In this document: one piece after another, positions 52,820 to 62,496 of the stretch
How positions within the stretch are numbered: the stretch's first letter is position 1
Layout: each line of letters begins with the position of its first letter
Assembly (NCBI GenBank): GCA_009777775.1
Contig: WRLE01000015.1
Location: forward strand, 1 to 64,000
Direction: 5' to 3'
Length of the DNA: 64,000 bases
Source of the DNA: Oscillospiraceae bacterium
Lineage (GTDB): Bacteria; Bacillota; Clostridia; Oscillospirales; Oscillospiraceae
Notes under the pieces: generated by a model
Told to the model about the DNA's origin: nothing
The model's input: the letters and a program-made list of their open reading frames with translations, nothing else
Database searches by the model: none
Position numbers and translations under genes: made by a program

Positions 52820-52866
52820 ATTATACGGTATAATTTCAAATTTGTAACCTATCCCAAGGATAGGTT
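52820..52866 (-). promoter_or_regulatory. Promoter and adjacent palindrome upstream of the giant SLH gene
   Basis: Minus strand TTACAA (52847-52842), 16 bases, TATAAT (52825-52820). Directly upstream and touching the -35 is AACCTATCC-caa-GGATAGGTT (52846-52866), a perfect 9-bp dyad that could bind a regulator. The rest of the 52716-53204 gap is AT-rich; it also holds a loose inverted repeat CATTCATTA/TAATGAATG (~52915-52978). Confidence 0.5.
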
Positions 52867-53009
52867 TTGTAAAAATTTAGTAATTTTTTTATTTAGAGAA
52901 TACTCAAAAAACACCATTCATTAGAAAATTAATGCCTGTAAAGCATTGGTATTAGGTCATTTAATGCATTAATGAATGATGGAATTATATATAATAATTA
53001 ACTTATGAA

Positions 53010-53044
53010 AAAAATCATAAAATTAAAAATATTTTATGATTTTT
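53010..53044 (-). terminator. AT-rich hairpin, possible rsmE terminator
   Basis: AAAAATCATAAAAT and ATTTTATGATTTTT form a stem followed on the minus strand by a T-run. Low GC makes it a weak terminator. Confidence 0.4.
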
Positions 53045-53204
53045 GAGTTATTATCTGAGTATTGTGTATATTTTTGAGGGTAGGGGAGAGTATTCATTAT
53101 CGATAAACAGCATAGCGGTCAAAGCAACTCTAAATGAGTTCAAATAACACGCATAAAAAGTACATACGACCCTGTAATGTGGTCACAGTATAAATAATAC
53201 TAAA

Positions 53205-53927
53205 TCACAGATTTTCACTCTGATACATCACAGCAGATAGGGCAACGATGGGAGCAGTTTCGCAGCGGAGGATTCTGGGACCCAGAGAGACGGAGAGTAG
53301 ACCCAGTAAATTTGCATATTCGACTTCTGCAGGCTCAAAGCCTCCTTCGGGACCAGAAACAATTGAATAAACAGATGCCTCTGAGTGAAGCTCTAATGCT
53401 TCTTTGAGGTGAATCTTTTTTTCGTTTTCGTAGAGAAACAGCGATATTTCTGACTTCGATGCTCGATCCATTGCCGATTGGAAAGACTCCATAGGAAACA
53501 CAATGGGAACAATACCCCTACCGCTCTGTTTTGCAGCTTCAAGTGCAATCCGTTCTAGCCTAGTCGTCCTTTTTGTAATATCCTTGGGAACAGCTACGCT
53601 GCGAGCAGAGGGAAAGAGGATGATTTCCACAGCACCCAACTCCACGGATTTTTGCACCACAAATTCCATTTTATCGCTTTTTGCCAATGCAATATAAATC
53701 GAGCAAGCGATGCTAGGTTCGCCCACAGAAGGACGAATTTCCACAACATCTGCAATATCGCTACCCTGAGCTGTGAGCTTGCAAATATAATCATTACCTG
53801 CACTATCACAGACAATAAAGAGTTCAGAGCTGCGTATACGCAATACGCGAATATGCTCCATATCATCGTTGCTAAGTTGCACAAAACCATCAGAAATATT
53901 CGTGGAATCAACGAAAAACCGTGTCAT
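53205..53927 (-). CDS. rsmE: 16S rRNA (uracil1498-N3)-methyltransferase
   Basis: 240 residues, normal for RsmE. It methylates U1498 of 16S rRNA with S-adenosylmethionine. The SPOUT knot motifs are visible: VSGPEGGFEPAEV and LGPRILRCETAPIVAL, with KSDKMEFVVQKSVELG in the linker. An N-terminal PUA-like domain starts MTRFFVD. AAAGGAG lies before the ATG. It is separated from the acyl-CoA synthetase upstream by a terminator. Confidence 0.95.
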   Translation of the reverse strand: MTRFFVDSTNISDGFVQLSNDDMEHIRVLRIRSSELFIVCDSAGNDYICKLTAQGSDIADVVEIRPSVGEPSIACSIYIALAKSDKMEFVVQKSVELGAVEIILFPSARSVAVPKDITKRTTRLERIALEAAKQSGRGIVPIVFPMESFQSAMDRASKSEISLFLYENEKKIHLKEALELHSEASVYSIVSGPEGGFEPAEVEYANLLGLLSVSLGPRILRCETAPIVALSAVMYQSENL

Positions 53928-54000
53928 CTATATGAACTCCTTTGAAGGTATGTTACTGGTAATGGGTGACAATCAACTGTCATTTATGAGAGAGCTTGCG

Positions 54001-54030
54001 AAAAAAGATGAAACCTTGTTAGGCTTCATC
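54001..54030 (-). terminator. Terminator after the acyl-CoA synthetase gene
   Basis: On the minus strand GATGAAGCC-taacaa-GGTTTCATC is followed by TTTTTT. Confidence 0.8.
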
Positions 54031-54042
54031 TTACTCTCGTTT

Positions 54043-55695
54043 TTATTCTTGGTTTCTCAGCTCTGCTCGTTTTATTTTGCCTCCGATGGTTTTTGGTAGC
54101 TCATCAATGAATTCTACAATTCGAGGGTATTTATAAGGAGCAGTTGTGCGCTTGACAAAATCCTGTAGCTCTTTTACCAGGGCATCGGAAGGCTCATAAC
54201 CTTTATTTAAAACAATCGTTGCCTTGACCACCTGACCGCGTTGGGGGTCGGGGGCTCCGGTGATGGCACATTCCAATACAGCATCATGTTCAGATAAGAC
54301 ACTTTCAACTTCAAAGGGACCGATGCGGTAGCCTGAGCATTTTATCATATCGTCGTTACGACCAATGAACCAATAATACCCTTCGGGGTCTCGCCAAGCC
54401 ATATCTCCAGTATCATATACTCCGCCTTCAAACGCATTGGCAGTTAGTTCATCATCCAAATAATAACCTCTAAACAAACCGACAGCATCAATATTGCGGA
54501 TGATTATCCTGCCTTCTTCGCCGTCCTCGCAAGGATTTCCTTCCTCATCTACCAAATCAATATCATAAATGGGAGCAGGTTTACCCATGGAACCAGGTTT
54601 TGGCGAAAACCAAGGGAAATTGGCGATGAGTACGGTGGATTCGGATTGCCCGAAACCCTCATGCATATCCAAGTTCCATTCGCTTTTTATTTTATTGAAA
54701 ACTTCGGGACTTAGAGGCTCGCCAGCATTTCCGCAATGCTCAATGGCAGAAAAATCATAGCCTTCCATGCTGTCTGCCAACATGAAACGATACATAGTAG
54801 GTGGAGCGCAAAATGTTGCTACCTTGTGTTTTTCGAGATGCTCCATCAGTTTAGCTGGTACAAAATCATCCATGTCATATGCATAAACAACGGCACCGCA
54901 AATGAGCTGACCATAGATTTTACCCCAACCGAATTTTGCCCAACCAGAATCTGACACAGACATATGGAGTTTGCCCTCTCGCACCTGCTGCCAATATTTC
55001 GCTGTGACAATATGCCCCAGGGGATGAGCGAAATTGTGAAGGACCATTTTCGGCATTCCAGTAGTACCAGAGGTGAAATAAATAAGCATGGGGTCATTAG
55101 CAGTTACTGCATCATTGCCACTGGGACGCTCAAATGTCTCTGAAAAGCTTTCAAGGGGTTTGTTAAATTCCAGCCAGCCTTCACGCAATCCTGGGGTGAG
55201 GATTTTCACCTGGACTGTTGGGCATTGGGGGAGTGCTTGTTCCATTTGGGTAACGATGTAGTCGTCATTGAAGCAGATGACAGCCTTTGCGTTGGCAGCG
55301 TTTAATCGATATATGGTATCTTTTGATGTGAGTTGTAACGTTGCTGGTATAAGGACAGCACCCAATTTACAAAGGGCAATTGCGGCAATCCAATATTCAT
55401 AGCGTCGGCGTAAAATGCACATTACCACATCGCCTTTGCCAATTCCAAGGCTCCTAAAATAGTTTGCTCCTTGGTTTGAGAGCCTACGTAAATCATCGAA
55501 TGTATACAGTCGCTCGTCTTCGTGGTCATCGCACCAAAACAAAGCGGGTTTATCGGGCTCTAGCTGCGCCCAAGCATCAATAATATCAAAGCCAAAGTTG
55601 AAATTTTCTGGTATATTCACCTTATAGTTTTGAATAAAATCCTCATAGGAGTCAAACTCGACCCGAGGAAGAAATTTTTCAAGCATAAATGCCAC
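54043..55695 (-). CDS. Acyl-CoA synthetase, AMP-forming (acetyl/medium-chain type)
   Basis: 550 residues. ANL-superfamily enzyme that activates a carboxylic acid with ATP and CoA. Motifs: P-loop-like YFTSGTTGMPKMVLH, YDTGDMAWRDPEGYYWFIGR, hinge GYRIGPFEVES and catalytic Lys in KTIGGKIKRAELR. The pattern is closest to the MACS/acetyl-CoA synthetase-like group, so the substrate could be a short, branched or aromatic acid. It lies 33 bases downstream of an XRE-cupin regulator that probably responds to the same compound class. Confidence 0.9.
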   Translation of the reverse strand: MAFMLEKFLPRVEFDSYEDFIQNYKVNIPENFNFGFDIIDAWAQLEPDKPALFWCDDHEDERLYTFDDLRRLSNQGANYFRSLGIGKGDVVMCILRRRYEYWIAAIALCKLGAVLIPATLQLTSKDTIYRLNAANAKAVICFNDDYIVTQMEQALPQCPTVQVKILTPGLREGWLEFNKPLESFSETFERPSGNDAVTANDPMLIYFTSGTTGMPKMVLHNFAHPLGHIVTAKYWQQVREGKLHMSVSDSGWAKFGWGKIYGQLICGAVVYAYDMDDFVPAKLMEHLEKHKVATFCAPPTMYRFMLADSMEGYDFSAIEHCGNAGEPLSPEVFNKIKSEWNLDMHEGFGQSESTVLIANFPWFSPKPGSMGKPAPIYDIDLVDEEGNPCEDGEEGRIIIRNIDAVGLFRGYYLDDELTANAFEGGVYDTGDMAWRDPEGYYWFIGRNDDMIKCSGYRIGPFEVESVLSEHDAVLECAITGAPDPQRGQVVKATIVLNKGYEPSDALVKELQDFVKRTTAPYKYPRIVEFIDELPKTIGGKIKRAELRNQE

Positions 55696-55728
55696 ACCTT
55701 TACATTAAAATAGGAATCGGTCACGGAG

Positions 55729-56292
55729 TCATTGTTCATTGCTTTCCGTGATTACCGTTAGAAACCTTGCTTTTTCTGTGCCTATGACCTTTTGCCCATG
55801 GGGATGGGTGGGGTCGAAGTATACTGCATCTCCAGGGTATAGTACATATTCTTTATCGTCATAGGCAATGACGATAGTGCCCTCCAATACAAGGTTAAAT
55901 TCCTGCCCGTTATGGGTAACAAGAGCGGCTTCGGGCTCTCCGGGCAATAATGTGACAAGGAGCGGCTCCATGATTTTTCCTGTAAACCTAGGAGCGAGGC
56001 TCTCGAACATATAACCGGGGTAGCGATCAATAACTGTGCCTTTCCCTCGGCGACAGATTTGAATGGTGGAAAGCCTAGCGGGTTCGCCGGTGAGGATTTC
56101 AGACAAGTCCACATTGAATTTATTAGATATATGGTACAATACACTTATGGGTATGTCTTTTCCGCTGGATTCATATTGTGTGTATAGCTCCACAGCAACA
56201 CCAGCTTCATTCGCCATTTCTTCTATGGTATAATCAAATATTTCCCGCAATTCGCGAATGCGTTCGGCGATTTTTTTCATATCTTCTTCCAT
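55729..56292 (-). CDS. XRE-family regulator with C-terminal cupin domain
   Basis: 187 residues. Residues ~5-65 are an XRE helix-turn-helix (IRELREIFDYTIEEMANEAG). Residues ~110-180 are a cupin barrel (GQEFNLVLEGTIVIAYDDKE, DAVYFDPTHPHG). Such fusions sense a small ligand and often control adjacent metabolic genes. Here it heads a two-gene unit with the acyl-CoA synthetase. AAAGGAG lies 6 bases before the ATG. Confidence 0.9.
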   Translation of the reverse strand: MEEDMKKIAERIRELREIFDYTIEEMANEAGVAVELYTQYESSGKDIPISVLYHISNKFNVDLSEILTGEPARLSTIQICRRGKGTVIDRYPGYMFESLAPRFTGKIMEPLLVTLLPGEPEAALVTHNGQEFNLVLEGTIVIAYDDKEYVLYPGDAVYFDPTHPHGQKVIGTEKARFLTVITESNEQ

Positions 56293-56463
56293 ATGGCTCT
56301 CCTTTCAGATATGCTCATTTGAATTTTTGAAGTATATAGCAAACACTTGGTATTGTCAAGACATTAGCATTCATGCTATACTAAAATTACATAAAAAAGT
56401 AGCTGCGTTGCGGGTATCGAGACGACATAAAAAGCCCCCAAAGATATAATAGGAGGCACGGTT

Positions 56464-58875
56464 TTGGCGAAAAAAAAGGAAACAGTGCGACTACACAGGG
56501 TCATTCCCAGAATTGAAGCGTCTTCCCAACAGGGTCTTAGTAGCCAAGAAGCGGCTGAAAGGTTGCAAAATGGATATGGGAATACGAAACCCGACTCTGC
56601 TGAAAAGTCTGTTGCCCAAATTTTTAAAGATAATATTTTCACATATTTTAATATGGTATTCCTCTTGCTTGCATTATGTGTAATTGCTGTTGGTTCTTTT
56701 CGCAACCTTACATTCATGCCTTTGATTTTTATAAACACTTTCATTGGAATAGCCCAAGAGATTAGATCAAAACGCGCCCTTGCCAAGCTGACATTTATAA
56801 ACGCTCCACAAGCTACGGTAATAAGGAACGGTGAAAAAATAAATGTTTCAGCGGACCAAACGGTGCTTGACGATATAGCGATATTTTCAGCTGGGAACAG
56901 CATTTATGCCGATGCCATCGTGCTAAATGGTGAATGTACTGTCAATGAAGCACTGGTTACAGGAGAATCCGATGAAATCGAAAAAACAATGGGCGATATA
57001 TTATTGTCAGGAAGCTTTGTTGTATCAGGACAATGTACCACTCGCCTTGATAAAGTAGGGCGAGATTCATTTGTCGCTCAGCTTACTTTGGAAGCAAAAA
57101 AATCCCAAGGAAAAAAGCCACCTGGAATGGTAACATCCCTCCAGAGGCTCGTGCAAATAATTGGCATAATCATTTTTCCAGTGGGAATCATAATGTTTTA
57201 TAGACAAACCCAGCATTTTGGTTTAGCCACTGTGGATGCAGCGGTGAGAACAGTGGGAGCATTGGTGGGTATGATACCTGAGGGCTTGTATTTATTGGTT
57301 TCAGTGACACTCACCGTGAGCGTCATGAGGCTTGCGCAAAAAAGAACGCTGGTTCATGAACTGAGTTGCGTGGAGACTCTTGCAAAAGTCGATGTGTTCT
57401 GTGTTGATAAAACAGGTACGATTACAGAAAACAGCATGGAACTAAAAGGCATAGAGCTTTTATGCAGCGATAGATTCAACGAAAATGATATAGATTCAAT
57501 TTTGACAGATTATGCCAGCAATATTCCTGTGGATAATGAAACGATGGTTGCCATTGCCTCTCGTTATGCATCGACTCAAGCGCGACTTGCTCAAAAAATC
57601 GCGCCTTTTTCATCTGCGGTCAAGTATAGCGGCGTTTCTTTTTATGACGATGAATCCTATTTTTTAGGAGCTCCTGAGCGGATTTTGCTGTCGAAATATC
57701 CACAATATAAAAGCCAGATTGAAACATATTCCTCCCAAGGATTTCGTGTTTTACTCTTAGCTTTATACGATGGCGATGTGAACATGGAAATCGATGACAA
57801 TAGGGTTATGCCCTTAGCTCTTATTATGTTGAGTAATAAAGTGAGAGAAGAGGCACCAGCCACTTTCAGATATTTTGAGCAGCAAGGTGTAAAAATAATC
57901 GTTATATCAGGAGATAATCCCGTTACAGTTTCCCAGATTGCTAAGGAAGCGGGAATCGCGGGAGCTGATAAATATATCGATGCGGGAGAATTGACCACAG
58001 ACAGGCAGATAAGAAGAGCGGTGAGCGAATATGTGGTTTTCGGGAGAGTAAGCCCTGAGCAAAAACGCAAGCTTGTCAGAGCATTGAAGTCCATGGGTCA
58101 TACAGTTGCAATGACCGGAGATGGGGTCAATGATGTGCTGGCGTTAAAAGATGCTCATTGCTCAATAGCTTTAGCTTCAGGCAGCGAAGTGGCTAGCCAA
58201 GTGGCTAATATTGTTCTTTTAGACTCGGATTTTTCTACAATGCCAGAGGTGGTACTTGAAGGTCGGCGAGTCATTAATAATATTGAGCGTTCTGCTGCAT
58301 TATATCTCATGAAAAATATTTTTGCTTTCTTGCTTGCCATGGTTATGACTGTAATATTGGCGCATCCATTCCCCTTGGAACCATCACAGTTGACATTGTT
58401 TAATATGATGATTATCGGCATACCTTCCTTTGTCCTTGCTTTGGAGCCCAACAAAAGTCTGGTAAAGGGTAAATTTATGATGAATGTGTTTAAAAGCGCA
58501 TTGCCAATGGGTCTGACTTCCTTTGTTGCTTTGGCGGCATTGACATTTCTATGTGACAGACGAGAAATTATTGGCACTGAAATGTCCACCATGTCTTGCG
58601 TTATCATCACTTTTATTGGCTTGCTTATGCTATACAGGCTGTCTCGACCCCTCAATAAAATTCGTCTTGCATTGCTAATATGTATGACAACTGGCTTCTT
58701 CGTTGGTTGGGCATTTCTAGGAGAAATCATCTTTGGGCTTACACCGCTGATGGGAGATAGGATCTGGATAACCATCGTGTTTTGCATTATATCTGCACCG
58801 ATAATGCTACTGCTTTCAATTGCCCTTGGTGATAAAAAAGAAAAGGCGATAACTCCCCTAGAGGCGAGTGCTTGA
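56464..58875 (+). CDS. P-type cation-transporting ATPase (CtpE-like, probable Ca2+)
   Basis: 803 residues. Marks: TGES (~166-169, dephosphorylation), MIPEGLYLL in helix 4 (ion site), phospho-acceptor D315 in DKTGTIT, GDGVND in the hinge, and 8-10 membrane helices. The VGMIPEGL form and the short C-terminal half are like mycobacterial CtpE, a calcium importer, rather than metal-exporting CPx ATPases; no Cys-Pro motif or metal-binding N-domain is present. The start is TTG at 56464 with GGAGG 7 bases upstream. It is divergent from the XRE-cupin gene. Confidence 0.88.
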   Translation: MAKKKETVRLHRVIPRIEASSQQGLSSQEAAERLQNGYGNTKPDSAEKSVAQIFKDNIFTYFNMVFLLLALCVIAVGSFRNLTFMPLIFINTFIGIAQEIRSKRALAKLTFINAPQATVIRNGEKINVSADQTVLDDIAIFSAGNSIYADAIVLNGECTVNEALVTGESDEIEKTMGDILLSGSFVVSGQCTTRLDKVGRDSFVAQLTLEAKKSQGKKPPGMVTSLQRLVQIIGIIIFPVGIIMFYRQTQHFGLATVDAAVRTVGALVGMIPEGLYLLVSVTLTVSVMRLAQKRTLVHELSCVETLAKVDVFCVDKTGTITENSMELKGIELLCSDRFNENDIDSILTDYASNIPVDNETMVAIASRYASTQARLAQKIAPFSSAVKYSGVSFYDDESYFLGAPERILLSKYPQYKSQIETYSSQGFRVLLLALYDGDVNMEIDDNRVMPLALIMLSNKVREEAPATFRYFEQQGVKIIVISGDNPVTVSQIAKEAGIAGADKYIDAGELTTDRQIRRAVSEYVVFGRVSPEQKRKLVRALKSMGHTVAMTGDGVNDVLALKDAHCSIALASGSEVASQVANIVLLDSDFSTMPEVVLEGRRVINNIERSAALYLMKNIFAFLLAMVMTVILAHPFPLEPSQLTLFNMMIIGIPSFVLALEPNKSLVKGKFMMNVFKSALPMGLTSFVALAALTFLCDRREIIGTEMSTMSCVIITFIGLLMLYRLSRPLNKIRLALLICMTTGFFVGWAFLGEIIFGLTPLMGDRIWITIVFCIISAPIMLLLSIALGDKKEKAITPLEASA

Positions 58876-58946
58876 CTATTAGTATATAATACTTTGTAGA
58901 TTTGTGGATTCTAGGGGGATTTCGGCTCAGAATCAGCAATAAATAA

Positions 58947-59627
58947 TTAAATAAACTCTCCAAGGGAAGCGGATATGCCCCAGTTTTTTCGTAGGGCTAT
59001 CAGCTCTTTTATTTTATCTCCATCTAATGTGCGCTCAAAGCCAAGAATCGTTGAATACATTGTGATTTTAGCAGTATATTCAACATTTTCCATTCTGTAT
59101 AAGGCTTCCATGACGCTAGTACCCCAAGTCAAGGCTCCATGCTGTTCCAACAAAACGCCATGGTAATCCTGGCAATAGTCACTCGCGGACCTGGCAAGTT
59201 CCTGGGAACCAGGTGCTGCATACTTTGCAATGGGAATAACACCCAGGAGCATGACGGTTTCCTGAATGTATGCCTTATCAAGGGGAACACCAGCAGCAGC
59301 AAATGTGGTTGCAATGGGAGGGTGGGCATGGCAAACTGATAAAATATTGGGTGATTTCTCATATATAGCAAGGTGCATTTTCGTCTCAGAAGAAGCTGTT
59401 CCAGAACCGCTGAGTACCTTACCACTCATATCTAGCCTCACAAGCATATCTTCGTTCATGAACCCCTTTGAAACACCACTGGGAGTAATAATAATCTCAT
59501 CTTCAGAAATGCGAGCACTCAAATTCCCCTCACTCCCACAGATAAGCCCCCGTAAATACAAGCGTCGCCCAGCCTCGATGATATCAATTCTAGCTTGCGA
59601 CTCCGATGGATATGGAATATTAGACAC
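58947..59627 (-). CDS. Class II aldolase/adducin family protein, likely in methylthioribose salvage
   Basis: 226 residues. It has the family's metal-binding His pairs (CHAHPPIA; later EQHGALTWG) and Glu in SSETKMHL. It starts at GTG 59627 with GGAGG upstream, 25 bases after mtnA on the same strand. Class II aldolases beside mtnA include MtnB (dehydratase of the aerobic route) and Ald2 (methylthioribulose-1-phosphate aldolase of the DHAP shunt). An anaerobe lacking the oxygen-dependent Mtn steps nearby favours the second. The general family call is firm; the substrate is inferred. Confidence 0.85.
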   Translation of the reverse strand: MSNIPYPSESQARIDIIEAGRRLYLRGLICGSEGNLSARISEDEIIITPSGVSKGFMNEDMLVRLDMSGKVLSGSGTASSETKMHLAIYEKSPNILSVCHAHPPIATTFAAAGVPLDKAYIQETVMLLGVIPIAKYAAPGSQELARSASDYCQDYHGVLLEQHGALTWGTSVMEALYRMENVEYTAKITMYSTILGFERTLDGDKIKELIALRKNWGISASLGEFI

Positions 59628-59652
59628 TTTGAAAAACCTCCGGTTTTTGTAA

Positions 59653-60678
59653 TTAATTCAACCAATTTATCCCGGTTTCGGTGATAATTGCGGTTATCAA
59701 ACTGTGGTCAGTCACATCAAAGGATGGATTATAGCAAGGTACTTCATCCGGTGCTATTGGGTCTTTGAAATAGAGTTCTTTTATTTCGTTGGGATCTCTT
59801 AGTTCGATTGTGATGTCGGCTCCTGTTTCACAATTTGGGTCTATGGTTGATGATGGACAGCAAACATAAAAGGGGATGCCATAATACTTAGCTAGGATAG
59901 CAACGCCGCTGGTGCCGATTTTATTGGCAGTGTCGCCGTTTAGCGCAACTCGGTCGCAACCCACGAAGACGGCATCGATTTTACCTTCTTTCATCACAAT
60001 ACTTGTCATATTATCACATATCAATGTGCAAGCCACACCAGCACGAGACAATTCATAAGAAGTCAAGCGTGCTCCTTGCAACAATGGACGAGTTTCGCAG
60101 ACATAAGCATGCAGGTTTATACCTCGCTCATTTGCCAGCAGTATCGGACCTAAGCCTGTTCCATACATCGAAGTCGCCAAAGGACCGGCATTACAGTGGG
60201 TCAGCACACCATTTCCATTTTCGATAAGGCTCAAACCATACTCTGATATGGACAAGCACATATCTATGTCCTCCTGTTGGATTTTACTAGCCTCAGCTCC
60301 CATTGCATCACGAATATGAGACAAGGGTAATTGTGATGAATCTTCCACCAGCTTCATCATGCGTTGTAGCTGTTTGGAAAGATTCACAGCTGTTGGTCTG
60401 GCAGAATCTAAATAATCACTCTGCTTTCGAAGCTCCGTTAGAAAAGTGTTGTAATCATTTGCATCTAAATTCAGAGCGATTACATATAAAGCATATGCGG
60501 CGAAAATTCCAATGGCAGGTGCGCCACGTACTCTCAGCATCTTTATAGCTTCATGGAGCTCCGCTGGGTTGGAAAGCTCTAGAAACTTCGTTTCCTTGGG
60601 TAGCAAGGTTTGGTCTATAATGACAACAGCGGTACCATCATCGCTTAATCTAATATTTTCCGGTTTATTATTGGCCAA
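59653..60678 (-). CDS. mtnA: S-methyl-5-thioribose-1-phosphate isomerase
   Basis: 341 residues. It converts methylthioribose-1-phosphate to methylthioribulose-1-phosphate in recycling of methylthioadenosine. Family marks: [28 protein letters not shown] with the catalytic Cys, and [18 protein letters not shown] with the catalytic Asp. The start is TTG at 60678 downstream of AAGGAGA; the nearby ATG at 60685 is out of frame. First gene of an mtnA-aldolase pair. Confidence 0.93.
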   Translation of the reverse strand: MANNKPENIRLSDDGTAVVIIDQTLLPKETKFLELSNPAELHEAIKMLRVRGAPAIGIFAAYALYVIALNLDANDYNTFLTELRKQSDYLDSARPTAVNLSKQLQRMMKLVEDSSQLPLSHIRDAMGAEASKIQQEDIDMCLSISEYGLSLIENGNGVLTHCNAGPLATSMYGTGLGPILLANERGINLHAYVCETRPLLQGARLTSYELSRAGVACTLICDNMTSIVMKEGKIDAVFVGCDRVALNGDTANKIGTSGVAILAKYYGIPFYVCCPSSTIDPNCETGADITIELRDPNEIKELYFKDPIAPDEVPCYNPSFDVTDHSLITAIITETGINWLN

Positions 60679-60757
60679 AATCCATGTTCTCCTTTATAGT
60701 ATAGGATAATATATGTTTCGTATTATAAAAACGCTCATATTAAAGACAACATAAATG

Positions 60758-60870
60758 TCTTCCGTAGGGCGCGGCATCCCTGACGCGCCGCGAAGCATCC
60801 ACCGCACCATGGGAACACATCTTCCGTAGGGCGCGGCATCCCTGACGCGCCGCAAGGCATCCACCGCAAC
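60758..60870. repeat. Two tandem 62-bp GC-rich units (GTAGGGCGCGGCATCC family)
   Basis: TCTTCCGTAGGGCGCGGCAT and the following CCCTGACGCGCCGC occur at 60758 and again at 60820, with GCATCCACCGCA in both. Same family as 17227-17303 and 35663-35808. The remaining 60871-60976 is unremarkable, with a CCAGAAGTG/CACTTCTAG dyad near 60898-60925 that could end the SLH gene transcript. Confidence 0.8.
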
Positions 60871-60976
60871 CTAAGCGGCGCGACAAGGACTTCAGCCCCA
60901 GAAGTGAATGAAGTCCACTTCTAGGGCTGTTATACTGGCAAGTGAAAATCCTGTCCATCTAAAAGCCAGTTGATTT

Positions 60977-62314
60977 TTATTGATATTGATTCAAGTCGGC
61001 AGGGAAAGTGATGCTCACGCTGCTGCCAATGGCATTGATGTCGATATCTAGTTCAACTCCAGAATCCATTGGTAAGCCATCTATCTTCATTATCGTGTCA
61101 AAAACAAATGTCATTCTTACAATTTCACCAGCTGCGTTTACATATATGTATCCATTAAGCTCTCCTTTAAGTTCTCCGCTAAATTCGTCAGGAGCCAGTT
61201 CAGGAGTCGCAGACATCATTCCAACTATTATATCAATGAGAGATTGGATATTGTCTGTGGATAAAGCATATGTATAAACTGTTAAACCACTCTGGGTACC
61301 CTTTGTTATGCTGCATATTGAATAAATTGGGTTTGTGCTGTATGCAAGCGCCCTTACTACATCGTTCACGGCGAGCAATTCATCACTGATACCGGAAGTG
61401 GCTGAAGCAGAGGTTTTAGTTTTCATTCCCCTGGCATTAACATAAGCGAATCCATCGGTAAAATAGATTTCCCCAGTGAGTGATCTGTCAGCCATGGGAA
61501 CAGGAGCATCGTATTTTATCGCTCTTTTTACATCAGAACCTGCGATAATAATTGCTGTTTCCATGGTACTGCTCAATGTCATTTCTGTACCGAGTAAAAC
61601 GACATCCATGTCAAGCTTCAAAGAAAGGTCGATGCTCCTTTCATTGGCAAAGGATGCACCCACTTGATTAAACTCGTTGATGAGATTCAAATACGACACA
61701 GCTGTTGCAGCAGCCGATGAAGAAACAGCACCATCGCTTACAAGTTTTGCCAGTAATGTATCAAAAGCACCGTCCGAAGTGGGTACATATAGCGCTAAAT
61801 ATGAAACGGCAACCATATGTCCTCTCAGGAAAGGTGTGGCATTTAAGGTGTCATCAAGTATACCGATGTTCCTTCCGAAAATCAATGCCTCTGCCCATAG
61901 GGTGCTTTGCACATCATTGTCTGTATAACCCAAGGCGCGAGCAACAAAGGTCACATACATTTGCGCTGTGCAAGCTCCACCTGGAGTAAAAGTAGTAGTG
62001 CTTGTGCCTGTGGTAAGCCCCATTTCGTAAGCTAGTGAAACATAGGGAACCTGCCATTCTACTAAATCTGTGAAGGGATGGCTAAAGCTACCGTTTTCAG
62101 CAGTTTCTTCCAAGCCAAGCAAGCGCACTAGCATTGTGACGGCTTCAGCTCTTGTGGGTGCTCGCTCCAAGGAAAAGCCTGTATCTGTTCCTCTGAATAG
62201 ACCCAGTCGGTTAAGCTGCTCAGCTGGTCCACGATATCCAGCCGCCGAAGCACTAACCATCAAGGCTAATGAGAGCACGATTATTGTTATCAGTATTGCA
62301 ATGGTTTTTTTCAC
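60977..62314 (-). CDS. Secreted SLH-domain protein
   Basis: About 445 residues. Signal peptide (KKTIAILITIIVLSLALMV to SASA). Two SLH-type repeats at the N-terminus (~20-140: AEQLNRLGLFRGTDTGFSLE with PTRAEAVTMLVRLLG; PYVSLAYEMGLTTGTSTTTF). The C-terminal ~230 residues are beta-rich with no recognised family (LSLKLDMDVVLLGTEMTLSS). The start is GTG at 62314 with GGAGG 8 bases upstream; the TTG at 62329 falls inside that site. Confidence 0.85.
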   Translation of the reverse strand: MKKTIAILITIIVLSLALMVSASAAGYRGPAEQLNRLGLFRGTDTGFSLERAPTRAEAVTMLVRLLGLEETAENGSFSHPFTDLVEWQVPYVSLAYEMGLTTGTSTTTFTPGGACTAQMYVTFVARALGYTDNDVQSTLWAEALIFGRNIGILDDTLNATPFLRGHMVAVSYLALYVPTSDGAFDTLLAKLVSDGAVSSSAAATAVSYLNLINEFNQVGASFANERSIDLSLKLDMDVVLLGTEMTLSSTMETAIIIAGSDVKRAIKYDAPVPMADRSLTGEIYFTDGFAYVNARGMKTKTSASATSGISDELLAVNDVVRALAYSTNPIYSICSITKGTQSGLTVYTYALSTDNIQSLIDIIVGMMSATPELAPDEFSGELKGELNGYIYVNAAGEIVRMTFVFDTIMKIDGLPMDSGVELDIDINAIGSSVSITFPADLNQYQ

Positions 62315-62463
62315 GATAGTAACCTCCAAAATTTTTTCGCTGTGTTTTGTCGCTTAATAAAATTGATGTTGCGTTTAATAATATGTCATATTCTACGTAA
62401 TATGTCAACAAAAACGGTGGGTTTTTAAATTTTGCTTAAAAATGAAAATAAATTATGAAATAC

Positions 62464-62492
62464 TTGACAAGCATCAAATAGGGTGCTAAATT
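62464..62492 (+). promoter_or_regulatory. Promoter of the hrcA operon
   Basis: TTGACA at 62464-62469, 17 bases, TAAATT at 62487-62492; the CIRCE operator begins 5 bases downstream. Confidence 0.8.
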
Positions 62493-62496
62493 ATAA

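Noticed and set aside
56464-58875. P-type ATPase as the metal pump for the ArsR repressor
   Set aside because: It is 33 kb away and lacks Cys-Pro and metal-binding domains; its PEGL helix fits a CtpE-like calcium pump.
60740-60958. 72-codon minus-strand ORF between mtnA and the SLH gene
   Set aside because: It is formed by the tandem GC-rich repeat and lacks a ribosome site.
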